In this document: positions 1 to 10,573 of the stretch, piece after piece
Layout: each line of letters starts with the position of its first letter
Position numbering within the stretch: the first letter of the stretch is position 1
NCBI GenBank assembly: GCA_009192285.1
Contig: WBVU01000004.1
Coordinates: 1,386,001 to 1,450,000, forward strand
DNA: 64,000 nucleotides
Reading direction: 5' to 3'
From: Morchella semilibera
Taxonomy: Eukaryota; Ascomycota; Pezizomycetes; Pezizales; Morchellaceae
The notes under the pieces: model-generated
Database searches by the model: none
What the model was told of the DNA's origin: nothing
Seen by the model: the letters and a program-made list of their open reading frames with translations, nothing else
Program-made: the position numbers and the translations under genes

Positions 1-198
1 TTTTTTGAGCGACGAGTCGTATGTCATCTTGTCGGGCAAGAGACGAGTACAGGCCTGCGGCGCGGTTGCGGCGGGCGGGATGGGTATGGCGTTGATTGGT
101 GCTTGGGTAAGTTACTACTGCTGCTACTGTTTGTGTACTTCACGGTGGTGGTGGGGGGGAAACATGACTGACTCTGTGCTTCTGTGGTGTAGGCTTAG
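1..198 (+). CDS. 3' end of an unidentified gene (partial)
   Basis: Only the last 36 codons are inside the window. The reading frame is open from base 2 to 106, a GTAAGT donor lies at 107, a CATGACTGAC-like branch region and TGTAG acceptor end the intron at 192, and the final exon is just GCT TAG (193-198). The visible tail contains a basic stretch (SGKRRVQ) followed by a small hydrophobic, Gly/Ala-rich segment (ACGAVAAGGMGMALIGAWA) running to the C-terminus. It could be a C-terminal membrane anchor or the last transmembrane helix of a longer membrane protein. I do not recognise the family. The frame and splice are well supported; function is unknown. Confidence 0.5.
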
Positions 199-1032
199 AT
201 AATTTTTGTTACAAGATGGGGGGGGGGGGTAAATAGATGATAATAGAGGTGGGATTGTGAGGGGGGGGGATTTTCATGTTATTCCACGTTTATATTTATT
301 ATTGTATTGTATTGTATTGTTTTATCTTTTTGGTATCAATGTTCAAATCCCTTTGGTTAAGCCCCAGCACGGGAGCATTAAGACCTAGGCTGAGGTGAGG
401 GAATACCTCAACCCCTTGATCGGTGAAGAGTATCTCGCCTTGATAGCTGTAATAGATGTGCAGAGTATATATCTTTGAGTAAATGCACTTTCCCCGTTTA
501 CTCGGACACCACGCCAAGGCCCCCATCACGAGTGACAGTCCGTGACCAACCAACCGACGAGAGAACCCAATTAACATCCTCATCCTCTCTGCCCATGCAT
601 TGCATATTATCCACAATCTACTCCACCTGCCTGCATAATAAACAGAATAGAAGACTGTGAACCGCATCTCCGCACGCCCAATCACTCGCGCCTGGGCCGC
701 GCGCGCGCGCACGTGAAATCCCTGCCGATCGGTGCATGCTGTTTTGTTTCATCTCTGAAACAGCAGGACCGAAGCTCATAGCTTTTTAATTTACTTTACT
801 CCCCCCTTAGATAGGTAGCTAGGAGGAAGAGAGAAGCTCCGGAATGAACGCCCATCTCATTTACTCTATATTACATTACTCTTGACCGACACTGTTTACG
901 TTGAGTTGCCCTATAGCTAAGTACTGAGCTATAGGCCAGGGGCACTCTCTCACTTCACTCCCACATCTCCCACTCCACCACCGATCCCAAAAACTAGAGA
1001 CCACACAACACAACACGAAACGAAACGAAACG
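199..1032. other. Intergenic region, 834 bp
   Basis: No convincing gene. It contains a 12-nt G run (218-229), a second shorter G run near 260-269, a short ATTGT pentanucleotide repeat (about 300-320), a CG dinucleotide run near 698-709, and a purine-rich stretch before the next start. Open frames here are short, lack codon structure and resemble nothing I know. Confidence 0.6.
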
Positions 1033-1893
1033 ATGGAGCGCCGGCGAGCCAAAGCCCGCGCGCCCAAGAACCTGGGCTCCTCCGGCGGCGGCGGGAACGA
1101 GGCGGCGAAGGTGGGACGGAAGCGCCCCTCGCTGGCCGCACACGAGAGCGGCGGCGGGGGAAGCGGCGGAGGGTTCCTGATCCTGAGGTAGATCTAGAGG
1201 AAGAAGAAGAAGACGACGCAGAGGAAGAGGAAGAGGAAGAAGAGACACAGACACAGACGCCCCGCCGAAAGCCAAAGCCAAAGCCAAAGCCAGAGACGCA
1301 CAAACCCTCCACCAGCACCAGCACACGGAAGCAAAAGCGCAAACCCTCGCCGCCGCCCAGTGCCTCTCCCCGGAAGCGCCGTCCCCCGACTACTTCTACT
1401 GCTACTGCTACTGCTACGACGGCTGAGGTGCCAACGTCCGGCACGGTGCGCATCCACATCGTGCACTCGTTCGGGCGCGTGACGAGCCACGAGGTCCCGC
1501 GCGGCGCGCGGCTGGAGGAGCTGTTCCGCATGCACCACGAGGCGGGCGGGCGGGCGCCGGCGCGCGGCGTGGTGATGCGGCAGGTGGGCGGGGAGGTGGC
1601 GGTGGGCGGTGGGCGGTACTGGGTTCGTGTTGGGGAGGGGGAGGGGGGCAGGCGGTCGAGTGGGAGTGGGGGAGGGTGGGCGGGGTGAAGGTGGAGGGGG
1701 CTGGGTGGGGGTTTGTGGATGGGGTGGCGTGGGTGGCGTGTGTGAGGAGGAGGGAGGAGGGGAGGAGGGGGAGGAGGAGGAGGGGGAGGAGGAGGAGGAG
1801 GGGACTGGCGAAGATGTAGAGGAGCAGGAGGATGTTGAGGGGGAGGTCGAGTCGGAGAGTGAAGAGCTCGACGACGACGATGACGACGAGTAG
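1033..1893 (+). CDS. Unknown protein: basic N-terminus, small folded core, acidic C-terminal tail; frame broken three times
   Basis: The start is ATG 1033 (context AAACGATGG) and the stop is TAG 1891-1893, followed by AATAAATAAA. Coding character continues throughout but moves through three frames: frame of 1033 to about 1170, then a second frame to about 1685, then a third to about 1745, then back to the first. Each step needs one extra base, as if a base were missing in G-rich runs; no intron of normal size fits. Read through, the product would be about 287 residues. It has a Gly/Ser-rich basic start (MERRRAKARAPKN), a Glu-rich block, KPKP repeats and a Lys/Arg-Ser-Pro region. A compact segment follows (TVRIHIVHSFGRVTSHEV, then RYWVRVGEG and WGFVDGVAWVACV), and the last ~45 residues are almost all Glu/Asp. 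The pattern suggests a nuclear protein, but I do not recognise the family. The ATG and 3' end are plausible; the exact protein is uncertain until the frameshifts are resolved. Confidence 0.5.
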
Positions 1894-1918
1894 GCCGTAG
1901 TTTTAAAACTCGGCCATG

Positions 1919-1928
1919 AATAAATAAA
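1919..1928 (+). terminator. Tandem polyadenylation signal AATAAATAAA
   Basis: Two overlapping AATAAA motifs lie 26 bp after the TAG at 1891-1893, followed by a T-rich stretch (about 1936-1974). This supports the plus-strand orientation of the preceding gene. The rest of the 592-bp convergent gap to 2485 holds nothing else I can identify. Confidence 0.5.
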
Positions 1929-2485
1929 ACCTCTTCTTTCCTCCCTTCTTTTCTTTTCTTTCCTTTTTTTTTTTAAAGCCGTTATGATAGCTGTCTGCAT
2001 TGTATATAGAGTAGAGTAGATACCCCCAGACCCAATGATATCCAGAAACAAAGTAGTTTGCTCGTTGGGTGGTTGTGAATTCTCTCATATGTGGGTGGGG
2101 TAAATGATAGACGGTGCTTGTTTTTCTCCCTTCCCCTGGATCACGGGTCATCACTCGTGCATGTTTTTGATTGATAACTCATGATTTGTGCTTTACTGTC
2201 TATAGGATCTTATATTCACACTCTTACCGCCCCCAAGAACAGAGCAGGCAAGTGAAGACATCCCTTTTAATTAACTACCTACTAACTATCCAACAGGAGT
2301 CGAGCCACCGCCATCAGGAGTGTACATATTCCCCGGCGCCCCCGGCGCATACCCCGCCCTCCAATTACACCTAAACGTCTCCGCGCCGATTCCCTGCGCC
2401 ACGACGCCCGCACACCTATCCGGCACCTTCCACTCACTGCACACACCAATTAGCCCCCCACCCACAACAAGCAGACACCGAAAAC

Positions 2486-3312
2486 CTACTGATCCAGCGT
2501 GACCGTCTCCGCCGCCGTCTCCAAGCGGAGGGAGACATACTCGGCCGGCTGCTCGCACCCCTTAACATGCTGCACCCACGTCGCCGTCGCCGCGCCCCCG
2601 CGGCAATCCATGTCGGCCCAGTCCAGCCCGTGCGAGCGCAGCATGGCCAGATACTTGCGCCGCCCGGCGTCGTAGCGCACATACATATCGAAGTTAGCAA
2701 CCTCCGCGCAGTGGCGATGGCGGTTGACCGGCCCCGGCGCGCCCACCGTGCGGCGCGCAAACACCAGCCACGACCCGGTCCGCAGCGCAAACGCGCTATC
2801 GTCAATACTCAGCACCGGCGTGTCCACGGCCAGCGTGGTCTCAGCGGCGGCGGCGGACGGGGCCGCAGTGACGGTAGCGGTGGTGACGGCGGCGCGCGGC
2901 CTACGCTGCGAGAGGTAGACCACTGGGGTGACTGTGGCGACCAGGACGCAGGCCACGGCGATGGGGACGGCGATGAGGAACACTTTTCGCATGCGCCATT
3001 TTGCGGCCTCTTTTTCGGCGGCGGCGGCGGTGGGCGGCGGGCGGTGGCGGGTGGTGGGGGGTGGCGGCGGGAGGCGCCGCCCCGCGCGCTCGCCCGCGGT
3101 CAGCGGGTGCTTGGTGTAGTTGCGGAGGTCGAGCGGGGGGACTATGATTGTGTCGTCTTCGTGGGGGCGGGGGTGGAGGAGGCGGTGGAGGAGGAGGGGA
3201 CGGTGGTGAGGAGGCGCTGCTGCGAGTCGGCGTCGGTGGAGTAGTCGGAGGTTGAGCCGGAGTCGGTGAGGGATGGGAGGGTCGCCCCGGGGTCTATAGT
3301 GAGATTGGCCAT
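2486..3312 (-). CDS. Single-pass type II membrane protein, unknown function (one frameshift)
   Basis: On the minus strand the best start is ATG 3312 (MANLTIDPGATLPSLTDSGS), followed by a Ser/Thr-rich cytosolic segment. That frame stops shortly after a poly-C run (plus-strand G5 at 3163-3167). Adding one C there joins it to the long downstream frame beginning PHEDDTIIVPPLDLRNY and running to TAG at 2486. The joined product would be about 275 residues. A hydrophobic helix (KVFLIAVPIAVACVLVATV) flanked by Arg/Lys forms a signal anchor. The C-terminal ~120 residues would lie outside the cytosol and contain three Cys (HCAEV, DMDCRG, KGCEQP), suggesting disulfides, plus many Trp/Tyr. The architecture resembles small fungal extracellular-domain proteins, but no family is recognised. 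It converges with the unknown gene at 1033-1893. Confidence 0.55.
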
Positions 3313-5090
3313 TTCGGGGAGGAGTGGGGTGGTGTTTGTGAATGGTGGGAGGAGATGTATGTAGGAAGAGAGGTGCGTGCAGGTCGAGTGATGGGCTGTG
3401 TCTAAGGCCCGATGTATATAGCAGAGTAGAGTAGAGCAGGTGCACCAACAGTCTCAGTCTCTATCCATAGCCCAGCACACATCCCATGACAAAAGCCCGC
3501 ACGTGAAAACAGAAACTCGCTCTACTTAGATCTTTAATTGTGTGTGTAGACGACCAGGGGCTCAGTGTTTGCAGTCACAGATTATCACTCGCCTGGCCAG
3601 CTCCAGTTCTCTGTATTGCAGCAATCCCCAGAGACGTTGTATGAACAGTTCACCCATCTCTACCAGATCTACGAGCACGCACACCACCACCGCCGCCATA
3701 AAGATAACCATCCCATCCACAACCAAAGCCGGCCACAACGGAGCAGATCCAAACCGCCAAACCACCAAGAACCTACAGCCCATACGGTGTGGTGGTGGTT
3801 AGGTCTGTATTGAACCATACAACAAAAACAATACCGCTGGACTACCAAGAGCCTCCATCAAGCGGTGGCAGCGTCCATCTGCACGGGCAAAAAACATTTC
3901 GTGTCTTGGCAGCGCGCGAGTGACACCCCATGACGCGCCTGGAAGACCCGGGCAGGCCGTGTCTGCACCGCCGCACCACCCACCACCAGAGTAAGTACAT
4001 CAACAGGACCACCACAACTTACACAACATAGCCCACCCCCATGATACCGACGTGTGCGTACATACAAAGGTTTTCTATCCACCGCGGTGTATCACGGCGA
4101 CATAGGGCCGCTATTGTGCCTAAGGACCCCAAGGTTGCCGGCTCTACCCACAGGGTAAGAGGGGGCCGGCCGGTAGGTAGACAGATACCTCTATCTACAG
4201 ATAGCCCAAGTTACAAACGCCGTCCAGCAACCCCCACCAGTTAGAACAACCTTGCGTGAAAAAAAAAACATTACAAAGCCAGCCCCTCCCTCCCCCACAA
4301 GAGCATCTAACAAATGCGCCCCCCACATCTCTCTCCCAAAAAAGGAGGGGAGAAAAAAAAGTTAGTCCACCAGGGGCAGGAATCGAACCCACCCCCATGC
4401 GCGGCTGGGGTACCCTCTCCTCCACGACCACCCCGTTTCCATCCCACACCACAACCACAGCCCACAGCCTCTCAACGCATGCCGGCAGCCACCATCTTTG
4501 CCTTTTTAAGCCCCCAGCCCCCACAGAAACCACCCAGGACGTCAGCCATTTATCACATCAATCAATCAATCAACCAATCGTTTACTTATCACAGGTGCCA
4601 TTATACACTCACATGCATACAAGAGGAAAAAAAGGTTTGACATGATGTTCACGATTGAGTTGCACCCACAGCCCTTGCTAAAATAATTATCTTACGAGGC
4701 AAACGAACTGTTCACCACCCCCCCATTTTTTTACTCCCCTAAACCTCCTCCAGCCCGACCATGGACATCTCGATCTCGTCATGTATCTGAACAATGCACC
4801 GTACTAGCTGGGGATCTTTTGGGACGGGTTGGTATTTGCACTGGTTGGAACGCCCCACCGAGTGATTGGTCGTGAAGATCATGTCACAAAGAAAAAAATA
4901 TTCACCTCTTTCCAAAGCGGGCCTTTCCTTATTAAGTCTCATCTCCAAATGTCTACAAGATCAATCAGATACCAACAAGGCGGGGGGGGGTACATCGCAA
5001 TAAAGACATAAAACACAAAAACATCGCGCCATTACTAGTATACGTAACTATAACAACAGAGAAAAGGAGGAAAAAAAGATATGGTAATAA
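3313..5090. other. Intergenic region, about 1.8 kb
   Basis: No gene I can support. Minus-strand open frames at 3562-3783 and 3858-4082 have some protein-like composition but no recognisable motif, no confident splice partners and no conserved context. A tRNA-like fold on the minus strand at 4369-4437 is discussed as a finding. A short ATCA repeat lies near 4557-4575. Confidence 0.5.
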
Positions 5091-5110
5091 AATAATAATA
5101 ATAATAATAA
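5091..5110. repeat. (AAT)n microsatellite
   Basis: Twenty bases of uninterrupted AAT repeat lie immediately 3' of the ERG26 stop codon (minus-strand transcript reads ATT repeats), probably in the 3' UTR. Confidence 0.8.
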
Positions 5111-5111
5111 A

Positions 5112-6364
5112 TTACTGTCCCTTTTTCTCCGCCTGCTTCTGCTCCTCCTCCACAAACCACGCCACGCCATCCAACACTCCCTGCGACAACGACACCAACG
5201 GCTGATATCCCAACAGCGTCTTCGCCTTGCTGATGTTAAAGTACCTCTGGCAGGTACTCAACTTGACCTTTTGTCTCGTCAAGTTTGGCTCCCTGCCCGT
5301 CAGCCATCCCACCAGCTCGCTGGCCGCGCCAGCAAACGAGGAAACCGACTTGGGGATCACGATCGTGTATGGCGCCACGTGGCCCTTTGCGGCCCAGACG
5401 GCGCGGACAAAGTCCCAGAAGGGGACGGGCTCGCCGTTGGTGATGAAGAAGGCTTCGCCGTCGACGGTGTGGACAGTCTTTTCCTGATCGACGGGCATGG
5501 CGAGGAGCTTCTCGGCCGCAAGGATGTGCGCGTAGGCGGCGTTGACGATATAGGTAAAGTCAGCCATGTTGGTGTTGTCGCCGAGTTGGAACTTGGTCTG
5601 GCCGCGCTCAAGGGCGGTGAACATTCCGGGGAGGGCTTGTCTGTCACCAGGGCTATAGTATTGTTTGTTAGAAAAGTAATATATATATAAACAAGTTTAG
5701 TGGGGGCTAGAAAAAGAGAGCTTACCCGAAAAGGCCGGATAATCTGAGCGAGATTGTCAGCATTCCCCTCTTTCGGTTGGCATCAATGACCATTTTCTCG
5801 CCAATGGCCTATGGGGGGACACATATACGATTAGTTTTTCCGGCCAAAAATTACTATTAATGCAAAGATGCAAAGAAAGAAAAGAAGGGAACAAACCTTA
5901 GTCTCATTATACGCATCCATGGGGACCTTTGGTATCGGCGCCGACTCGTTCACATTCCTCATGTCATGTATACCATCAAACACCACACTCGCAGAGCTCG
6001 TATACACAAACGCCCTCACGCCCTTATCCGTCGACGCCTCGAGCAGCGTCCTTGTGCCGTCGACATTGACCTTGAAGTAGATGTCTTTCCCGAGACCAAA
6101 GATAGGGGACACGGTGTCGATTACAACCTCCGGCTTACTGCGGGCGAGGATGTCGTCTACCTGGGCGCGCGAGGTGATATCACCGGCGTAGTAAGTGACT
6201 TTGGGGAAGTTGTTGGACTTTGTGTGCAAGTCGAGCACAGAGACGTTGCATTCGGGGTGCTGCTCGAGGAGGAGCTTGACGACGTGGTGGCCGAGAAAAC
6301 CACAACCACCGACGACGAGGACATTGTGGAGGGGTTGCTTTTTAACGGAGGGGACGGCGGACAT
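5112..6364 (-). CDS. ERG26: Sterol-4-alpha-carboxylate 3-dehydrogenase (decarboxylating), 363 aa
   Basis: Three exons on the minus strand: 6364-5897, 5808-5726 and 5652-5112. Phases agree exactly and give 363 residues, close to the usual fungal length of about 350-370. The N-terminus has the Rossmann NAD(P)-binding loop GGCGFLG (residues 19-25) in an extended SDR fold, and the catalytic YNETK (Tyr152, Lys156) falls right at the first splice site. Later conserved segments include RLSGLFGPGDRQALPGMF across the second junction, GDNTNMADFTYIVNAAYAHI, and VSSFAGAASELVGWLTGREP. This pattern is specific to the ERG26/NSDHL 3-beta-HSD group. The enzyme oxidises and decarboxylates the C-4 carboxyl intermediate in ergosterol synthesis at the ER, with Erg25, Erg27 and Erg28. 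The start at 6364 is chosen because MSAVPSVKK directly precedes the conserved fold; the upstream open frame is Ser/Leu-rich and unconserved. The gene looks intact. Confidence 0.93.
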
Positions 6365-7006
6365 TATGAATATTTTTCTTTCTTTTTTTTTAGAGGAGTG
6401 ATTGGGGGAAGGCAATTGAGAATGTTGTTGTTGTTGGTGGTGATGAAGATGATGGGATATGAAGAGGGAGGAAGAAGAAGAAGGGAGCTTAACGTTTCTC
6501 GGGGGTGCGACGTGGGCTTTCCGACGATACGAGAAAAGATTAGCCGACAGGGAACTGAGAGAACCCCTGAGCTGCTGCTGCTGCGTACTTTGTAAGCCAC
6601 AGACAGGTTTGTTGGTTGGTAGGTGCTGTGGCGCTAAAGTTAGAGGGAGAGACAAAGTACGAGTGAGAGGGCGAGAGGTGCTCCATGAGCTGCATGTTTC
6701 AGTCAGCTCTCTCGGTCTTGCCCTAGAAAGGTGCATAAATGATCTATCTACATGTGCATATATATGGGGTGGAGTATATGTGATTTCGTCAAACCGCATA
6801 TACTTGATACTTACCCGCACAAAGACATTAACCTACAGCGACGATGGATGACAGAATCGGACCCTGAGTAATAACAGTATCGCATTTTAATGAGGAGCTG
6901 GGGTAAACTTTCACTGGAATTGAGATTATAAAATACAGGCGGTACCCCATCCATCCATCTACTTTAGAGCTACAGACAGACAGACAGATATTCGAACCCC
7001 GCCCCT
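6365..7006. other. Intergenic/promoter region between ERG26 and COA4
   Basis: 642 bp separating two minus-strand genes, so it should hold the ERG26 promoter and the COA4 3' end. Open frames here are shadows. It contains a TATATAT stretch near 6758-6765 and a short CAGA repeat near 6972-6988. No binding site can be assigned. Confidence 0.45.
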
Positions 7007-7447
7007 TCACTTGTCGCGAGATCCAGTCCTGGTGGTATTCCCTTTCGCTTTCCAGCAGGCCTTGAAGGCCTCCATCTATTATAGAGATATATTCGGGTAT
7101 CAATTAGACTCGATCAATCACATCTTCTTTCGATTCACACTCAATTGGACACAAACCTCGTCTTTGCATAGCCGCCAGTCCTTCTTCTCAAAGTAGCAGT
7201 CGTTGAGTCTAGCGTTTTGCGCTATCATTATAATTAACAATCGGCCCCCTCTATATATTAATATCATTGAGAAAAGAAGAATCAGATACCTGAACAGCCA
7301 GTGTCATTAATTCTCTGGTCCCTATATATATGTGAATACATATAGTGTATCAGTAGATATCGATCAGATCACTCACCAGGCATCTGGCTCATCATCATCG
7401 TCCTGCTGTACTTGCGCCGGTGTCTTTTCTGGGGTCTTGCTCGCCAT
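7007..7447 (-). CDS. COA4: Cytochrome c oxidase assembly factor 4 (twin CX9C protein), 78 aa in four exons
   Basis: Reconstructed from splice sites: exons 7447-7377, 7321-7290, 7221-7157 and 7075-7007 (71+32+65+69 nt = 78 codons plus stop, all phases consistent). The product starts MASKTPEKTPAQVQQDDDDE, continues DAWDQRINDTGC, and has two CX9C motifs: C-(9)-C ending in LNDC, then the second ending in DEMEAFKAC after KKDWRLC. It closes with WKAKGNTTRTGSRDK. The acidic leader, the W-D-x-R-I-x-x-T-G-C entry, the DWR-x-C motif and the basic tail match yeast Coa4/Cmc3 and human COA4. Such CHCH proteins are imported and oxidised by Mia40 in the mitochondrial intermembrane space and assist complex IV assembly. 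Each donor is GTGAGT, GTATCT or GTTTGT and each acceptor TAG. No single open frame reveals this gene, so it is easily missed. The reconstruction is strong; the exact boundary of exon 3 was set by the CX9C spacing. Confidence 0.88.
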
Positions 7448-7635
7448 TGCTAATAATTATTCGCTGTTACTCTCGACCGGCCTGTCTGTTGTTTAATATT
7501 TGGAGGAGAAGTGTCTATATCAAAGGAGGCAGAGGCAGAAGCAGAAGAACAGACTCGTCTCACGTCTCCCCCGTTGCACCTCTTCATTCACGGCCTCCTC
7601 CTCCTCCTCCTCCGCCCCACATCACCCCACTAACC
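7448..7635. promoter_or_regulatory. Divergent promoter between COA4 and BPL1 (188 bp)
   Basis: The start codons of COA4 (minus, 7447) and BPL1 (plus, 7636) are only 188 bp apart in opposite directions, so the segment must carry both promoters or a shared one. It includes a purine-rich AGGCAGAGGCAGAAGCAGAAG stretch near 7525-7545 and a CTC/CCT repeat near 7597-7612. No specific factor site is recognised. Confidence 0.55.
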
Positions 7636-9815
7636 ATGCCGCGCATCAACGTCCTCGTCTATACCGGTACCATATTCCTCCCCCCCCCTCCCTACTACTG
7701 CTAACCTCCCCTCAGGCACCGGAACCACCGTCGAATCCGTCCGTCACACAATATACACCCTTCGCCGTCTCCTCTCCCCCCACTTCGCCGTCAACCCCAT
7801 TACCGCACACACTCTCCTCACCGAACCCTGGTCGCCCACCTGCGCACTCCTCGTCCTCCCCGGCGGTGCCGACCTCGGCTACTGCCGTGCCTCAACGGCG
7901 ACGGAAACCGCCTCATCAGCCAGTACGTCTGGGGCGGCGGTGCCTACCTCGGCTTCTGCGCCGGTGGGTACTACGGCTGCAACTGTGTAGAGTTCGAAGC
8001 TGGCGATTCGGCGCTAGAGGTCGTGGGGCCCCGCGAGCTCGCCTTCTTCGAGGGCGTGTGTAGGGGCGCGGCGTTCGGCGGGTTCGAGTATGGCAGTGAG
8101 AGGGGGGCGAGGGCACCAGAATTGCGGGTGGAGGGGAGCGGCGTGCTGGGGGAGGCACTGCAGGGCTTCCGGTGCTACTATAATGGCGGGGGGTGTTTGT
8201 GGATGCGGATAAGGTCGAGGGCGTGCAGGTCCTTGCCAGGTATAGCGAGAAGCTGAATGTGGAGGGAGGCGACGCTGCGGTCGTCTACTGTAAGGTTGGG
8301 AAGGGGGCGCGGTGCTCACGGGGCCGCATCCGGAGTATGTAGTCTGATCATTGACCCTATGAGTGAGTGAGTGAGTGCTGGTGATGCTGACTGACTGGTG
8401 GTGGTAGGTTTGCTGCGGTCAATCTGGATAGGAATGCGGGTCCTGAGGGGTATAGCGAGCTTGTGGATGCACTCTTGGAGGACGATACGAAGAGGGTTGC
8501 TTTCTTGAGGGCTTGCCTGGTCAAGCTGGGGCTTAATATCACGGGGGACGGCAAAGAGGTACCGCTGCTGTCTGATATACACCTGAGCTCTATAAATCCG
8601 GCCAATGTGGGCTACCTTGTGGAGCGCCTCAAGGACATTACTACTACTACAGAAGACGGCATTCGGAAAATCATTGGCGAGAATGATACTTTCACCATCT
8701 CAAGCTACAAAGAGGACGCCCTATCATTGACCGCCCTCTCCCGCTCCTCACCCGCCCCAAAACCCCCCACCGAGACCGGAATCCTCGACCACAACGCCCT
8801 CGAAAAGCACATCAAAACGCACCTTCACGCCCCCCCACCCCCGTCCGAAACCCCCCACTTCTCGCACAAATTCTTCTACAGCGCCCTCGCCCAGCGGCGC
8901 GCACAGTCCTTCGCCCCCGTCCTCCACCGCCCCTCCCACTTCGGCTCGTACCTCCTCTACGCAAACGTCACGACAAGCACAAACACAATCCTCGACAAGA
9001 ACTTTACGCTCCTCCAGCGCCTGCCCACGGGCCTCACCGCCGTCGCCACAATCCAGGTATCCGGCCGCGGCCGCGGCTCAAACAGCTGGGTCACGCCCCT
9101 CGGCGCCCTCGTCTGGTCGACCGTCATCCGCCACGCCGCACACCTAGGCACCACAGCCCCAGTGGTATTCATCCAGTACCTCGTCGCGCTCGCCGTCGTC
9201 GAGGCCATCAAGTCCTACGGCGACTACAACGGCAACGGCGAAGCCGAAGACGAAGGCTACGCCGCCATGCCCGTACGCCTAAAGTGGCCGAACGACATCT
9301 ACGCCGCCGACCCGGCCCCCGCCTCCGCCTCCGTCGTCAAGATCGGCGGCATCCTCGTCAACTGCAGCTACGCCGACGGGCAATTCCTCCTCGTCGTCGG
9401 CGTAGGCCTAAACACGACCAACGCCGCGCCCACAACCTCCCTGAACCACCTTCTCGCCGCGGTGAACGTGCAGCGGGCGCAGCAGGGGCGGGCGGGGCTC
9501 GCGCCGTACGAGGCCGAGCCGCTGCTGGCGCACATCCTGGCGCACTTCGAGGAGATGTATGCGCTCTTCTGCGAGCGCGGGTTCGCGCCCTTCATGGCGC
9601 CGTACTACGAGCACTGGCTGCACAGCGGGCAGGTGGTGACGCTCGAGATGGAGGGCGGCGCAAGGGCGAGGGTCAGGGGCATCACGAGCGATTTTGGGCT
9701 GCTGGTCGTGGACGAGGTGGATGCAGAGGGGAGGGGCACCGGTAGGACGTGGACCCTGCAGAGTGATGGGAATAGTTTTGATTTTTTTAGGGGTCTGCTG
9801 AGGAAGAAGACTTAG
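7636..9815 (+). CDS. BPL1: Biotin-protein ligase (holocarboxylase synthetase), three apparent one-base losses
   Basis: Exons 7636-7666, 7716-8334 and 8408-9815 (introns GTACCA...CTCAG and GTATGT...GGTAG). The N-terminal half is the amidotransferase-like BPL_N domain: INVLVYTGTGTTVESVRHT, LLVLPGGADLGYCR, and YLGFCAGGYYG with its nucleophile-like Cys. The C-terminal half is the catalytic domain, with GRGRGSNSW (ATP/biotin loop), LKWPNDIYA with the catalytic Lys, and IGGILVNCSY, then the C-terminal SH3-like cap ending GNSFDFFRGLLRKKT. The enzyme makes biotinyl-5'-AMP and biotinylates acetyl-CoA and pyruvate carboxylases. Exon 2 changes frame three times: at 7888-7891 (needs GCC CTC for the conserved RALNG), in the G6 run 8188-8193 (NGGGVFVD), and in the G5 run 8303-8307 (GKGGAVLTGPHPEF). 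Each needs one additional base. With them the product would be about 686 residues, normal for fungi. BPL1 is generally essential, so sequence error is more likely than loss. COA4 is its divergent neighbour. Confidence 0.9.
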
Positions 9816-10573
9816 GGGGTGGTTTGGTTTGTGGGACCTTTTTTCTTTTCTGGCTTTTTTTCTTTCTTTTGTGTTCTGGGATTGCGGGATGGGGTTTAGA
9901 TAGATTTTAGAGTAGCTCAATACATGGGAATATAGGCATCACGGTTATGCATTTGAGCTGGTTATTAATTGATCTGCCTGATATACATGTATCCTCTCTA
10001 CAAGTGAATCCTACCTAACTCTTAGGAACCAGACCCATAGGAAATCTCAGTCGAGCTATGTACATATTAGCTAGGCCTGTAATACCCCAGGGAGTTATAG
10101 TACACATAATCATCCCTACTACGATCATGCAGTCTAGTCTTTTTTTCTTCAAAAAAACAGGAAGTGCGCGGTAATGGATCTGGATATGTGTGCGATCTAC
10201 ATGTAGGTTCTATCTACAGACGAGTAATGCGGATGGTGGCGCATGGCCGCTCCTGTTCATGATCACTACCAGTTCGTTACCTGCTCGTGATCATTACCAT
10301 TTCACTACCTGTCCATTCCGGCTACCAGCTCTTTGCCTGTTCGTTCTGTTCAAACTGTTCAGTGTTTGATCTGTCCGCTCTCGCGCCTTGCTCTTTTCAG
10401 ACTTTCCGTATTGTTCCAGGTTACGATGCAATGGTGAAGGTCAACAACAAGGCCTAGCGGATCGTGCAGCGAATAGATCCCAGGGTGTATGTACAAGAGA
10501 TTATGTTTCTCCACCTTATCCAAAGCTTTGATTCCTATGAGGCTAAGATAAAAAAACCTGGATAGATTTCAAG
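9816..10573. other. Intergenic region after BPL1, 758 bp
   Basis: A T-rich 3' region follows the BPL1 stop (9830-9870). AT-rich DNA with two TACATGTA palindromes (9984-9991 and 10198-10205) comes next. Nothing coding is seen. Confidence 0.5.

Noticed and set aside
340-380. Possible tRNA B box (TTCAAATCC) near 345
   Set aside because: No A box at a suitable distance and no stems.
1194-2051. 285-codon minus-strand frame rich in Ser, Pro and His
   Set aside because: It is the antisense shadow of the acidic/basic plus-strand gene; the repeats and the plus-strand AATAAATAAA support the other strand.
6985-7010. Possible tRNA B box in minus orientation (GGTTCGAAT)
   Set aside because: Lacks the closing CC and overlaps the end of the COA4 gene; no cloverleaf.
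7500-8063. 187-codon Ser/Pro/Arg-rich plus-strand frame
   Set aside because: It overlaps BPL1 in another frame; BPL1 motifs identify the real frame(s).
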